A DNA stretch of 64,000 bases from Deltaproteobacteria bacterium HGW-Deltaproteobacteria-13 (GTDB taxonomy: Bacteria; Desulfobacterota; Syntrophia; Syntrophales; Smithellaceae), in contig PHBJ01000012.1 in the NCBI GenBank assembly GCA_002840555.1, positions 124,001 through 188,000 on the forward strand. The letters are read 5' to 3'. Within the stretch, counting starts at the first letter, position 1. Each line of letters begins with the position of its first letter. Shown here piece by piece: positions 1-9,151 of this stretch. A model generated the notes under the pieces. The model did not search any database and was not told the origin of the DNA. It worked only from the letters and a program-made list of their open reading frames with translations. The position numbers and the translations under genes were made by a program.

Positions 1-443
1 ACTTCGAACGTGTCGGCGGCGGTCATTTTGATCCGGTAAACCGGTTCTTTCGCGGTGGAGGCAAATTCGAGAATTTTGAACTTAAAACCGTCTGACTTTT
101 TCGTGATCAGCCAGTTCAGATGCAGCCTCTCAACAACCTTCTCCGCGTTGGAGCGCGATTTGAATATTTCGATCTCCGCGTTGACAGGGTTGGTGGTGTT
201 GAGCGAAAGTTCGCCCAGCAATTCTCCCTTACCCTTGACATCTTTGACGTGGAGGGAGGAGGAGGCTTCGTAAACCGGCTTCATGAGGAAGGTGTAAAGG
301 GCAACCCCTATGAAGACGGCGCAAAGGGCCAGAAGAAATATCTTCCAACGCCGTATGATAACAGCTGCGTATTCGAAGAGATTGATTTCTTCTTCCTGAG
401 GACGTGGTGAAGCGGACGGCTGCATATTGGATGTAGGGTTCAT
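1..443 (-). CDS. Wzz-type polysaccharide chain-length determinant / co-polymerase (C-terminus outside window)
   Basis: Only the first 147 codons are in the window; the gene continues leftwards. The ATG at 443 opens a reading frame with a polar N-terminus (about 30 residues), one strong membrane segment (about residues 33-54, with IFLLALCAVFIG), and then a periplasmic stretch starting with the typical KPVYEASSSLHV. This is the layout of Wzz/GumC/ExoP chain-length proteins, which anchor in the inner membrane and set polysaccharide length. No kinase domain can be seen because the gene is cut. It follows the Wza-like and CapD-like genes on the same strand, which supports a polysaccharide export role. 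An SD-like AAGGAA lies just upstream. The family call is good; the subtype is open. Confidence 0.8.
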   Translation of the reverse strand, partial: MNPTSNMQPSASPRPQEEEINLFEYAAVIIRRWKIFLLALCAVFIGVALYTFLMKPVYEASSSLHVKDVKGKGELLGELSLNTTNPVNAEIEIFKSRSNAEKVVERLHLNWLITKKSDGFKFKILEFASTAKEPVYRIKMTAADTFE

Positions 444-472
444 AGTTTCCTTCCAAAAGAGTTAGTAGTTAA

Positions 473-570
473 GTAAAATAAAAAAATAGTTTTAAGTAAT
501 TAAGGGTTAAGTAGTTAAGTAAAAAAAGTTTTAAGTAATTAAGTAATTAAGTTTTAAGTAGTTAAGTAGC
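473..570. repeat. Intergenic TTAAG-type near-heptameric repeat block
   Basis: TTAAG recurs every 7-8 bases, mostly as TTAAGTA, TTAAGGG or TTAAGTT. The 444-771 gap between the Wzz-like and Wza-like genes has no gene. It holds this block, two hairpin repeats, a CCTCCGC/GCGGAGG palindrome near 704-719 and a GTTCTA-type block. The same TTAAG words recur at 1975-2058, 3968-4075 and 11095-11250. Confidence 0.85.
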
Positions 571-576
571 ACCTTT

Positions 577-609
577 GTCATTCCCGCATGGTTCTAGCGG
601 GAATCCAGG
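577..609. repeat. dRS3-like palindromic repeat (GTCATTCCC...GGGAATCCAG)
   Basis: ATTCCCGC and GCGGGAAT form a perfect 8-bp stem around a 9-base centre, framed by GTC on the left and CCAGG on the right. The frame GTCATTCC...GGAATCC recurs at 4278, 4312, 11266, 36766, 41333 and inverted at 49700, so this is a dispersed family. The core resembles the neisserial dRS3 pattern ATTCCC-N8-GGGAAT, here with a longer centre. Confidence 0.85.
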
Positions 610-620
610 AAAAGACAATA

Positions 621-652
621 CTGGATTGTCCAATCAAGTTGGACAATGACAG
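621..652. repeat. Variant palindromic repeat, inverted copy with altered stem
   Basis: The outer frame CTGGATT...AATGACAG is that of an inverted dRS3-like copy. The usual stem CCCGC/GCGGG is replaced by GTCCAA/TTGGAC, and ATTGTCCAA/TTGGACAAT still pairs perfectly over 9 bp. Both arms changed while pairing was kept. Confidence 0.75.
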
Positions 653-723
653 TTAAAGCTGTGAATCACATGTTAATATCCACCTCCGTCACTACGTGAC
701 ACCTCCGCCAGCGGAGGATAAAA

Positions 724-768
724 ATGTTCTAGGTTCAATGTTCTAAGTACAATCTGTGAAAAGTGAAA
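724..768. repeat. GTTCTA/GTGAAA heptamer-type repeat block
   Basis: Short runs of near-heptamers (GTTCTAG, GTTCAAT, GTTCTAA, then GTGAAAA) sit just downstream of the Wza-like gene. The same words recur in intergenic blocks near 11073-11250, 43618-43712 and 45700-45822. Confidence 0.6.
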
Positions 769-771
769 CTG

Positions 772-1920
772 TTAATCTTTGAAAAGGTATTTAAGCTGAA
801 CGAAGGGCGAAATGATTGCGCCAAACGCCTGCAATGTCGGCAAAATCTCGCTGACGGCTTCGTTCCAACTTGTCATCGCGCTCTTGGGTATGTAAATGAC
901 GTCGCCTTCACAAAGTTCTATGGGAAGGGCTTCGCCCCGCGTGATCATATCAACATCGACCATCATCAATTGTCCACGGGTCGGTGAAAGGGAGCGGATG
1001 AGGAACACGCGCTTTGCATGATAGCCTATCTCCTGAAAGCCGGCTATCGCGATGGCTTGCAAAAGATTAAGACCCGACGACGGCAGCGGTATTGACATAC
1101 CGGTTTTTCCCGCCCCGAAAACCAGGACGACCTGATTTTTGTTGTCGGGCATAAAGATGGTATCACCCGGTTTCAACCAGATGTTTTGGGCCTGATCGGC
1201 CTTCATAAGCAATTCGTAAACATCTACGGGCAATACTTTTTTATTCCGGATAATCCTCGCGGATTTCGGATTGGCGGAAGAGATATCGTATCCGCCGCCC
1301 AGGGCAAGGCCCTGAAGCACATTAAATGGACGATCCATGTAGAAAACGCCGGTATTTCTAAATTGCCCCAGGATGTATAAAGGATAACTTTTGTATTCGG
1401 TCACTTCAACGACAACGGATGGCTCCTTCAGGTATTGCTTAAGGATTTCCTGTATATTATTCCGTATCTGAGGCAGGGTCAGCCCGCCCACCTTCACCAG
1501 TCCCAACGTCGGGATTTGGATATTTCCATTGCCGTCCACGCGGCTGCCGCGCTGTGTGCCAAAGGTGCTAATCTGTGTCGTGGAGGCGCTGAAAAGACCG
1601 GCGGAGTACTCAGGGTGATTGCTGACGGTGACCATGATGGTGTCGTTAGGACCGACAATATAATCGAGAGGCGGAGGAGGCTCCTGTAGGGTAGGGATGG
1701 TTACAGTCTCCATTTCAACAATGGCACTCCCCGCTTTAGCGTTAGAGGTTTGCCTCATGCCGGGTTTCTGCAAAGATGCCGGTGTTCCATTGCCGCTGAT
1801 TTCTTTTACATCGCCGGTAATCAGATCCTGATTCCGGGCGCAGCCGATCGGCAGCAATACGGTAATGATCAGCAATGGAACAAGTATGTATCTGTAAGTT
1901 TTGAATATTTTATCTTTCAT
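772..1920 (-). CDS. Wza-like outer-membrane polysaccharide export lipoprotein
   Basis: This 382-residue protein begins with a signal peptide ending in a lipobox (LPIGC, Cys27), so it should be a lipoprotein. A Poly_export domain follows at about residues 85-180, then two SLBB-type ligand-binding stretches (around YILGQFRNTGVF and VFGAGKTGMSIP). The family forms the outer-membrane channel for capsule or exopolysaccharide. The start at 1920 is chosen over an in-frame one at 1947 because GGAGG lies 5 bases before it and it begins the signal peptide directly. It lies between a CapD-like and a Wzz-like gene on the same strand. The C-terminus (ISPFVQLKYLF) could be a final amphipathic segment. Confidence 0.9.
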   Translation of the reverse strand: MKDKIFKTYRYILVPLLIITVLLPIGCARNQDLITGDVKEISGNGTPASLQKPGMRQTSNAKAGSAIVEMETVTIPTLQEPPPPLDYIVGPNDTIMVTVSNHPEYSAGLFSASTTQISTFGTQRGSRVDGNGNIQIPTLGLVKVGGLTLPQIRNNIQEILKQYLKEPSVVVEVTEYKSYPLYILGQFRNTGVFYMDRPFNVLQGLALGGGYDISSANPKSARIIRNKKVLPVDVYELLMKADQAQNIWLKPGDTIFMPDNKNQVVLVFGAGKTGMSIPLPSSGLNLLQAIAIAGFQEIGYHAKRVFLIRSLSPTRGQLMMVDVDMITRGEALPIELCEGDVIYIPKSAMTSWNEAVSEILPTLQAFGAIISPFVQLKYLFKD

Positions 1921-1974
1921 AAACCTCCATTTTGCAAGTCGTTGCATAGCAAAAATTATTTAAAAAGAATAGTG

Positions 1975-2058
1975 TTAAGTAGTTAAGGGTTAAGTAATTA
2001 AGTAGTTAAGTTTAAGAAGAGACGGTGTTACTTAATTACTTAAATCTTAACTACTTAA
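1975..2058. repeat. TTAAG repeat block running into the end of the CapD-like gene
   Basis: The block has many TTAAG units in both orientations (TTAAGTAGTTAAGGG on the left, CTTAATTACTTAA on the right). It fills the gap between two polysaccharide genes. Its right end overlaps the last codons of the gene ending at 2047, so the repeat word supplies that gene's stop codon. Confidence 0.85.
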
Positions 2059-3957
2059 AACTGTACCACTTTCCTGTGGTGTAAATTCTGGGACAATTTC
2101 TTTGAGTTTCCGTTTTATACCTGTTGCGTCGTGACGCGCCGCTATCATCGCCAGTTCGTCAATTTCGCGATAAAGAGATTGACAGCCTTCCTGCGCATTT
2201 TTTGCGCCATTGAAGTAAGTGCTTGGGCGCAAAACCATGACCTTGCTATGACTGGTGGGCAGAATATCTTCGCCGATGTTGATCAGTTCCTCGTATAGCT
2301 TTTCACCATCACGCAAGCCGGTATAAACAATTTTGATGTCCGCATCCGGCTCTTTTCCTGAAAGGCGGATCAGGTCGCGCGCCATATCGGCTATCTTTAC
2401 GGGCGTTCCCATTTTCAAAAAAAAGATTTCGCCGCCCTTTCCCATCGTGCCGGCCTGCAGGATCATCTGAGAGGCTTCCGGTATGGTCATGAAAAAGCGG
2501 TTCACTTCCGGATGGGTGACTGTCACCGGGCCCCCATGTTCAATCTGCCGGCGGAAAAGAGGAATGACGGAACCGGACGAGCCCACCACGTTGCCGAACC
2601 TCACCGCCATTAATTTTGTGCCGTTTCCCTGCTGGCATTGCATGATCAATTCCGCGACGCGCTTGCTGGCGCCCATCACGCTGGTCGGGCTAACAGCCTT
2701 ATCAGTGGAAACCAGGACAAATCGTTGAGCCTGATGCCTGATGGCTGTCTCCATCACCACACGGCTGCCGATGATATTATTGGTAACGGCCTGCCAGGGA
2801 TTTTTTTCCAGCATGGGCACATGCTTAAAAGCCGCCGCGTGAAAGACAACCTCAGGTTTGTATTTTCCAAAAATATCATTCATGAGAGCCTGGTCCTGCA
2901 CCTGTCCTAAAACGGCTTCACAGTTGCGGTAGTAATTTTCGTTTTGCATTTCCATCTGGATGCTGAACAGATTGGATTCGCTCTCGTCCAGCAGGATGAG
3001 TTTGCGGGGTTGATATTTGATCACCTGCCTGCATAATTCCGATCCGATCGATCCGCCGCATCCGGTTATTAAAACTGTTTTCCCATCAAGGAAATTATAA
3101 ATGCCCTTCACATCCAGTTGTACGGCGGATCTGCCCAGTAAATCTTCGTAGCTGATGTCTCTTAACGCCTTAACACTGACCCGGCCGTCAATAAGTTCGC
3201 CTATTCCCGGTAATGTTTTGTAGGGGACATTACAACTCCGGCATATATCGACAACACGTCTTATTTGCTCGCCGCTGGCTGAAGGGATGGCGATTAATAT
3301 TTCCTGCACATCTACTTTTTTTAAAATATCAGGCAGCTTTTCAATATTGCCGAGAACCGGTATGCGGTGAATTAAGCTCTTTTGCTTTTCCGGATCATCA
3401 TCGATGAAGCCGATGACCCTGTAATTTAATTGCTGATTATCAAGGATTTCGCGTAATATTTTTTCGCCGGCGGAACCGGCTCCGATGATTAATACTTTTT
3501 TCGCCGGCATGTTGGAAAGCAAACCGGCCAAACCTTTCTCGTTTGGATAATTGGCAAAAAATGTTCGAATCAGAATAAGTTTCCCACAGATAAGCAGGAA
3601 AGAAAAAAGGCCGTCGATGACAAAAACGGCACGGGAATATCCCGCAAATCTTTCTACAAAAAGGATGATGGATATAACCAGCAGGAAGGATAACGCGCAG
3701 GCCTGCGCTAAAAACCAGAAATCCTTGATGCTGGTAAAACGCCACATGCCGCGGTAGATGCCGAAAGCAAGAAAAACGGCAATTTTCAGCGGGATCATCC
3801 AGACAATGAGAAATAAAATTTGCCGGATATTATAGGAATCAAGAACGAATTCGAAGCGAAACAAATAAGCCAGAAATATGGCCATCACGAAGATGATGGC
3901 ATCGCTCAAGATCATTATGTAAAAATTGCGGTTTTTTAGTTGAGAAATAGAAAGCAT
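2047..3957 (-). CDS. Membrane-bound nucleotide-sugar 4,6-dehydratase (FlaA1/CapD/WbpM family)
   Basis: The 636-residue protein has about four N-terminal membrane helices (residues 12-115). A first Rossmann-like domain follows (VLIIGAGSAGEKIL near residue 155), then a short-chain dehydrogenase domain with TVLITGCGGSIGSEL near residue 293. The active-site stretch STDKA...MGASK has Met in place of the usual Tyr of YxxxK, as is known for the FlaA1/PglF/WbpM group. These enzymes convert UDP-GlcNAc-type sugars to 4-keto-6-deoxy sugars for glycans. No good SD precedes the ATG at 3957. The last residues (VLSS and stop) are encoded by TTAAG-type repeat DNA, so the original C-terminus may have been altered. 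Confidence 0.92.
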   Translation of the reverse strand: MLSISQLKNRNFYIMILSDAIIFVMAIFLAYLFRFEFVLDSYNIRQILFLIVWMIPLKIAVFLAFGIYRGMWRFTSIKDFWFLAQACALSFLLVISIILFVERFAGYSRAVFVIDGLFSFLLICGKLILIRTFFANYPNEKGLAGLLSNMPAKKVLIIGAGSAGEKILREILDNQQLNYRVIGFIDDDPEKQKSLIHRIPVLGNIEKLPDILKKVDVQEILIAIPSASGEQIRRVVDICRSCNVPYKTLPGIGELIDGRVSVKALRDISYEDLLGRSAVQLDVKGIYNFLDGKTVLITGCGGSIGSELCRQVIKYQPRKLILLDESESNLFSIQMEMQNENYYRNCEAVLGQVQDQALMNDIFGKYKPEVVFHAAAFKHVPMLEKNPWQAVTNNIIGSRVVMETAIRHQAQRFVLVSTDKAVSPTSVMGASKRVAELIMQCQQGNGTKLMAVRFGNVVGSSGSVIPLFRRQIEHGGPVTVTHPEVNRFFMTIPEASQMILQAGTMGKGGEIFFLKMGTPVKIADMARDLIRLSGKEPDADIKIVYTGLRDGEKLYEELINIGEDILPTSHSKVMVLRPSTYFNGAKNAQEGCQSLYREIDELAMIAARHDATGIKRKLKEIVPEFTPQESGTVLSS

Positions 3958-3967
3958 AAGAAAAAAA

Positions 3968-4075
3968 AGTTTTAAGTAATTAAGATTTAAGTAGTTAAGG
4001 GTTAAGTAATTAAGTGAAAGTGTAAAGCTTAATATGATTCTTTCTTAAAACTTAAATCTTAAAACTATTTAAGTT
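3968..4075. repeat. TTAAG repeat block upstream of the CapD-like gene
   Basis: The left half has TTAAGTAA/TTAAGGG units and the right half has the complementary CTTAAA units, so the block is roughly inverted on itself. The 3958-4493 gap contains no gene: A+T-rich DNA (about 4076-4277) is followed by the palindromic repeats at 4278-4345, G+C-rich palindromes at 4367-4413 and a GTGAAAA run at 4421-4447. Confidence 0.85.
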
Positions 4076-4277
4076 TGATACAGCTCCGCCCTCTGACTTA
4101 CATTAAAAAATGAAAATGAGAGCTATTCTAAATAATTAACTAATTCACATAAGAAATATAAAAAATTTTGTCAACTTAAATTAGTTGTCAATTTTGACAT
4201 AATGGGTTTCTTTTAACATATTATTTAAGCAATTAAGCGCTAAAGGACAGGGAAAGGGTGAAGGGAAAAAACCTCCT

Positions 4278-4306
4278 CTGTCATTCCCGCGCAGGCGGGA
4301 ATCCAG
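4278..4306. repeat. dRS3-like palindromic repeat
   Basis: CTGTC, then ATTCCCGC and GCGGGAAT separated by GCAG, then CCAG. It fits the ATTCCC-N8-GGGAAT pattern exactly. The same core recurs at 11271-11290. Confidence 0.9.
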
Positions 4307-4311
4307 CCCTA

Positions 4312-4345
4312 CTGTCATTCCAGCGTGCTCCTAGCCGGAATCCAG
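4312..4345. repeat. dRS3-like palindromic repeat, degenerate tandem copy
   Basis: CTGTCATTCC...GGAATCCAGG lies directly after the previous copy in the same orientation. Its inner stem has mismatches (CAGCG against CTAGC). Confidence 0.8.
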
Positions 4346-4366
4346 GAAATAGATTTCAAAATTTCC

Positions 4367-4413
4367 ACCCCCTGCAGCGGGGGACAGTTTGTTTCCACCT
4401 CCGCCCGCGGAGG
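4367..4413. repeat. Two G+C-rich palindromes (CCCCCTGC/GCGGGGG and CCTCCGC/GCGGAGG)
   Basis: Two short hairpins sit one after the other, both preceded by TTTCCACC and followed by GGACA. The second motif also occurs near 704-719, so it is dispersed in this genome. No function is evident. Confidence 0.6.
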
Positions 4414-4420
4414 ACACAAA

Positions 4421-4447
4421 AAAGTGAAAAGTGAAAAGTGAAGGGGA
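4421..4447. repeat. GTGAAAA heptamer run
   Basis: Three consecutive 7-base units (GTGAAAA, GTGAAAA, GTGAAGG) form an exact heptameric tandem repeat. Related GTGAAGG runs occur at 11073-11160, and the reverse complement occurs near 37555. Confidence 0.8.
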
Positions 4448-4493
4448 AGAAAAAAGGTTTGTAACGGTGAATGTTACAAACCCTTCAATGTTC

Positions 4494-4581
4494 TGGTGCC
4501 GGAGGTCGGAATCGAACCGACACTTTCGCAAGGAAAGGGGGATTTTGAGTCCCCTGCGTCTACCAATTTCACCACTCCGGC
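4494..4581 (-). tRNA. tRNA-Leu (anticodon CAA)
   Basis: The minus strand folds as a class II tRNA. The acceptor GCCGGAG pairs with CTCCGGC, the D-arm contains TGGTAGAC, the anticodon loop CTCAAAA gives CAA, and there is a long variable arm. The T-arm contains GGTTCGATTCC and the genomic CCA is encoded. Length is 88 nt including CCA. Confidence 0.97.
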
Positions 4582-4591
4582 ACGGGCAGCG

Positions 4592-4619
4592 ATTATATAG
4601 ATGGGGTGCGAAAAGTCAA
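4592..4619 (-). promoter_or_regulatory. Sigma70-type promoter for tRNA-Leu
   Basis: On the minus strand TTGACT (4619-4614) is 16 bases from a perfect TATAAT (4597-4592). The tRNA 5' end is 11 bases downstream of the -10 box. Confidence 0.8.
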
Positions 4620-4630
4620 GCTAAAATCTG

Positions 4631-4659
4631 TTGACAAACAATTATAGCGTATGTTAAGG
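4631..4659 (+). promoter_or_regulatory. Candidate promoter for tRNA-Ala
   Basis: A consensus TTGACA at 4631 is followed at 17 bases by TTAAGG, a weak -10. A G-rich discriminator (GGGGGC) follows, as often seen at stable-RNA promoters. The -10 assignment is uncertain. Confidence 0.5.
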
Positions 4660-4688
4660 GGGCTGCTCAATTCATCTGGGATTTAATT

Positions 4689-4764
<76 letters not shown>

Positions 4765-4770
4765 AGAACT

Positions 4771-4808
4771 AAAAAGGGGAAGGGTTTGCAAAAACCCTTC
4801 CCCTTTTT
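4771..4808. terminator. Bidirectional rho-independent terminator
   Basis: AAAAAGGGGAAGGGTTT pairs with AAACCCTTCCCCTTTTT around a 4-base loop. It lies between tRNA-Ala and the convergent ppiD-like gene, and A/T tracts on both sides let it stop transcription from either direction. Confidence 0.93.
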
Positions 4809-4811
4809 CTA

Positions 4812-6410
4812 TTATAAATCTGCTGCGTTCTTTTTGATGCTGACTCTTTTCTCCTTAATCATTGCGGCTTTGTTGCCCTCCAGCCATGTTTGCAGGGCTT
4901 CCTCCCGCTTGATGTTAATCAATATCTTTTTGTACATGGCCTTCTGTGCTGCAAAATCTTTCTCATCCGGTTTGCTGACATCCTTAAGCTTTAATATGAA
5001 ATAGGCATTGTTGATGAAGAGCGGCTTTTCCGCGTAAGGCTTGTTGGTAGAAAGCTGAAAAAGAACGCCGGCGGCATCCTGGCTTTCGCCGATCCTGGGG
5101 ATTGTATTCCCCGGCTTGAAGAGTCCTGTTTCGTTTATCTTTATCCCTTTCTCTTTGGCGATTTTATCAAGACTTTCGCCCGATTTTAAACGCTCTATGA
5201 TTGCCTGCGCTTCTTTTGAGGCCAAAATCTGTGTCTGACTTTCTATAAAACGGCGCTTGACGTCATTTTCTATGGCGCTCAGTTTCGGCATGTAAGCCGG
5301 TTTTATATCAATAACTTTTACCAGATAATAACCGTTATCGGCGGAGATGACTTTACTGATTTCGTTTTTCTGCAAATCCAGAATCATTTCGGTAAAGTTT
5401 TTAATGGATGAAAATTCCTGCGGCGGTTTGCTTACCGAAAAGAAATCAACGTTATTAACTTTTAAATTATTTTTACTGCCGTATTTCTCCATGTTATCAT
5501 CCTGATAGATAACATCGCGGGCTTTTTTCGCTTCTGCATAAGCGTTGGGCAATCCTCTGGTTTTCTTTAATTCTTTCATGATGGAACCCTGAGCCTGAGG
5601 AAGCGTAAGTTGTTTGCCGTCTTTTGCTTTATATTTATCCTTATTGCTCAGGTAATAGCTTTTGATGTCCGAATCACTGATATTCTGTGAGAAAGAATCG
5701 CCGGAGAAGTAGATGTATTGAATTTTTATCTGTTCGGGGACACGGAATAAATTGCCATTATTCTTTAAGTAATCTTCCAACTCGGCTGAAGTGGGCGAGA
5801 TTTTCTTTTTAACGTCATTGCCGGAAATCTGCGCGAAATTAACGTTTATTTTCTGATTTTGCAGTACGTAAAGGTCGTAAACTTCCTGATCGGAAATTTT
5901 CACGCCTTCACGGACAAGGGATTCGATTTTGTAAGCAATCAGATCCGCTTTATGGAGCGCTTCAAAATCTTCAGCGGACATTCTGTTGTAGCGAAGCATT
6001 TGCTTAAATTTGCCTTCATCAAATGAGCCGTTGGTTTGTAATACCGGCAACGACATGATGCTGTTTCTTAATTCCTCGTCGGAAACCTTAATATTTAAAT
6101 CACCGGCTTTCGCGATAATGATCTGCCGGTTGAGTAATTCATCGTATGTTTTTTTCTTGAGATCCATTTGCTTGAGAATTTCCGGAGTAAGCTTTGCCCC
6201 CAGGCGCTGCCGGACCATATCCAGTGTTTTTTCGTACTCGCTGTGAAATTCATTTTCGCTGATGACTCTTTTGTCAACGGTGGCAATGGCGTTCGCGCGG
6301 CCGCCGCCTCTCGCACCGGAACCGAAATAAAGAACAAAAACGATGATAATGATTCCAAGAATTCCCAGCATGAACCAGCCGCGTGCGTGTTTGCGAAAAA
6401 ATTTCAGCAT
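4812..6410 (-). CDS. ppiD: PpiD/SurA-type membrane-anchored periplasmic folding factor
   Basis: The 532-residue protein starts with one N-terminal membrane anchor (FMLGILGIIIIVFVLYFG). A SurA_N-type chaperone region follows (about residues 35-200, with DEELRNSIMSLP), then a parvulin-like segment near residues 320-375 (PPQEFSSI...NEISKVISADNGYYLVKV). PpiD helps fold proteins leaving the Sec channel. The ATG at 6410 is preferred over an in-frame GTG at 6419 because the GTG lies inside the SD (GAGGTGA). It is divergent from mreB. Isomerase activity is not certain: the parvulin domain of PpiD proteins is often inactive. Confidence 0.88.
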   Translation of the reverse strand: MLKFFRKHARGWFMLGILGIIIIVFVLYFGSGARGGGRANAIATVDKRVISENEFHSEYEKTLDMVRQRLGAKLTPEILKQMDLKKKTYDELLNRQIIIAKAGDLNIKVSDEELRNSIMSLPVLQTNGSFDEGKFKQMLRYNRMSAEDFEALHKADLIAYKIESLVREGVKISDQEVYDLYVLQNQKINVNFAQISGNDVKKKISPTSAELEDYLKNNGNLFRVPEQIKIQYIYFSGDSFSQNISDSDIKSYYLSNKDKYKAKDGKQLTLPQAQGSIMKELKKTRGLPNAYAEAKKARDVIYQDDNMEKYGSKNNLKVNNVDFFSVSKPPQEFSSIKNFTEMILDLQKNEISKVISADNGYYLVKVIDIKPAYMPKLSAIENDVKRRFIESQTQILASKEAQAIIERLKSGESLDKIAKEKGIKINETGLFKPGNTIPRIGESQDAAGVLFQLSTNKPYAEKPLFINNAYFILKLKDVSKPDEKDFAAQKAMYKKILINIKREEALQTWLEGNKAAMIKEKRVSIKKNAADL

Positions 6411-6511
6411 AAAAATCACCTCAAAAAGATAACGGATTTATTCTATAACAATTAAACTTTTACTTCATTATTATAGTCATTTGCAAAATGCAAACATAAT
6501 TTAAAAAGGCG

Positions 6512-6540
6512 TTGATTAGCATAATGAAATACTGTATAGA
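6512..6540 (+). promoter_or_regulatory. Sigma70-type promoter for the mreB gene cluster
   Basis: TTGATT (6512-6517) and TATAGA (6535-6540) are separated by exactly 17 bases, 54 bases before the mreB ATG. Upstream there is a TTTGCA-AAA-TGCAAA inverted repeat near 6480-6494. Confidence 0.75.
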
Positions 6541-6542
6541 TT

Positions 6543-6560
6543 ACAATTCTACGGAATTGT
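6543..6560. promoter_or_regulatory. Inverted repeat at the mreB transcription start (possible operator)
   Basis: ACAATTC-TACG-GAATTGT is a perfect 7-bp inverted repeat starting 2 bases after the -10 box. Its position suits a repressor site or a 5' leader hairpin. No regulator is identified. Confidence 0.45.
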
Positions 6561-6594
6561 CATTATATTAATTTACAAAGATACAGGAGGATAA

Positions 6595-7632
<1,038 letters not shown>

Positions 7633-7823
7633 AAATATCCGGGGCGCGGCATCGCGGTGAAGCATTTATCGTTGATCTTTTGTGAATGGAAGGTAAACCG
7701 GTTAACGAACCGCGTTTTATTTATGATATCTTTATGAGTTGTTAAAACCAGATCCGCAAATCTTCTATCCCGGCTGACAGCGTTCTATACGGCTTAATAA
7801 TTATTTTCCTTATCAGGTAAAAA

Positions 7824-8651
7824 ATGTTTTTTTTAAGGAAATACAAAACAATTATCTTCGTTGCTGCTCTTCTTGTCGTAGCTCTGATAATGATTTCCTA
7901 TAATTTAAAATATGGAACGGATCAAAGTTTCTCAAGAAAAATTGTATTGGAAGCCATGGCGCCGGTGCAAAAGGTTTTGAACTATTCCATCACCGGTGTA
8001 AAAGATAACTGGTTGCGTTATATTTCTCTTGTCGGCATGGAGGCGGAAAATAAAAATTTAAAGAAACAAATTAATGAGCTCAAAGCCGTTCTGCTTTCGT
8101 ACCAGGAGGGTTATCAGGAAGCGCAAAGGCTGAAAAAGCTTCTTTCCCTTTCCAATGATTATAATTATCAGTTCATTTCCGCCCGGGTTATCGGCCGGGA
8201 GCAGGCCGCGCTTTCCCGGATCATATTGATTAATAAAGGTTCAACCGATGGCTTGAAAGCCGGTATGCCGGTTTTGGCGCCTCCGGGATTAATCGGCCGC
8301 CTGGTTGATGTTTCCTGGCATGTCTCCAGGGTGCTGTTGTTCATTGATGAAAACAGCAATATTGACGCTATTGTGCAGCGAAACCGTACGCAGGGGATTA
8401 TCAGCGGAGCAGGCTCCCGCGGGCTGATATTTAAATACATTTCTAAAACTCAGGATGTCAAAGAAGGCGATGTTATTATTTCTTCCGGCATGGGCGGTGT
8501 GTTTCCCAAGGGGATGCTGATTGGCCAGGTCAGCCATGTTGACAGACAAGACGGCGGCCTCTTTCTGAAAATTACTGTTGCCCCATACACTGATTTTTCC
8601 AAGCTGGAGGAAATATTAATTTTATCTTCCGATGAAACTAAAATTAAATAA
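7824..8651 (+). CDS. mreC: Rod shape-determining protein MreC
   Basis: The 275-residue protein has a short cytoplasmic start, one membrane helix (about residues 9-28), a coiled coil (about 70-112, MEAENKNLKKQINELKAV) and a periplasmic beta domain (VIGREQAALSRIILINKGS onwards). MreC links MreB to PBP2 and RodA in the elongasome. A 191-base gap separates it from mreB; I see no gene there. It abuts mreD with a 2-base gap. Confidence 0.96.
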   Translation: MFFLRKYKTIIFVAALLVVALIMISYNLKYGTDQSFSRKIVLEAMAPVQKVLNYSITGVKDNWLRYISLVGMEAENKNLKKQINELKAVLLSYQEGYQEAQRLKKLLSLSNDYNYQFISARVIGREQAALSRIILINKGSTDGLKAGMPVLAPPGLIGRLVDVSWHVSRVLLFIDENSNIDAIVQRNRTQGIISGAGSRGLIFKYISKTQDVKEGDVIISSGMGGVFPKGMLIGQVSHVDRQDGGLFLKITVAPYTDFSKLEEILILSSDETKIK

Positions 8652-8653
8652 CG

Positions 8654-9151
8654 ATGCTTTATTATTTATCACTGCCATTCTTATCCATATTGCTGATAGC
8701 GCTGCAATCAACTGTTACCGATATAATTTTTTCCGGCCGGCTGGTGTTTGAGCTGTCATTAATTGTAATCATTTATGCCGGATTTCATCTTGATTTAATC
8801 AGAGGGGCGATTTTAGCGTTCGTTTTCGGATTTGTCTGGGATTGCGTCGGCGGTTCGGTGCCGGGATTATATACTTTTATTTATATCCTCATTTTTTTAT
8901 TTTCATTTTTTGTTTCCGACTGGCTGGATACCGGAAAAATTTATGTTATCGCCTGTTTTTGCTTTCTTTGCTCTTTCCTGAAGGAAATTATATTATTTTT
9001 ATTTTATTTTTTAGCTTTCAAAATTGATGTATTAATGAATACATATTTTGTTGTTATTTTCTTGCAGGCCTTGATTTTAGGCTTGTTTGCCCCGGTATTT
9101 TTTTACTTGACGGACCGGGCAGAGGCATTTTTTTATGGAAAGAAAGCGTGA
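8654..9151 (+). CDS. mreD: Rod shape-determining protein MreD
   Basis: The 165-residue protein is almost entirely hydrophobic, with five to six membrane helices and few charged residues, as usual for MreD. The stretch FGFVWDCVGGSVPGLYTFIY matches the conserved core of the family. It starts 2 bases after mreC and overlaps the next gene by 17 bases, so translation is probably coupled. The codons are T-rich because of hydrophobicity; this is not a sign of transfer. Confidence 0.93.
   Translation: MLYYLSLPFLSILLIALQSTVTDIIFSGRLVFELSLIVIIYAGFHLDLIRGAILAFVFGFVWDCVGGSVPGLYTFIYILIFLFSFFVSDWLDTGKIYVIACFCFLCSFLKEIILFLFYFLAFKIDVLMNTYFVVIFLQALILGLFAPVFFYLTDRAEAFFYGKKA

Noticed and set aside
120-410. Plus-strand ORFs over the first 450 bases
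   Set aside because: They are opposite-strand shadows of the Wzz-like gene, whose minus-strand frame has a clear membrane segment and family motifs.
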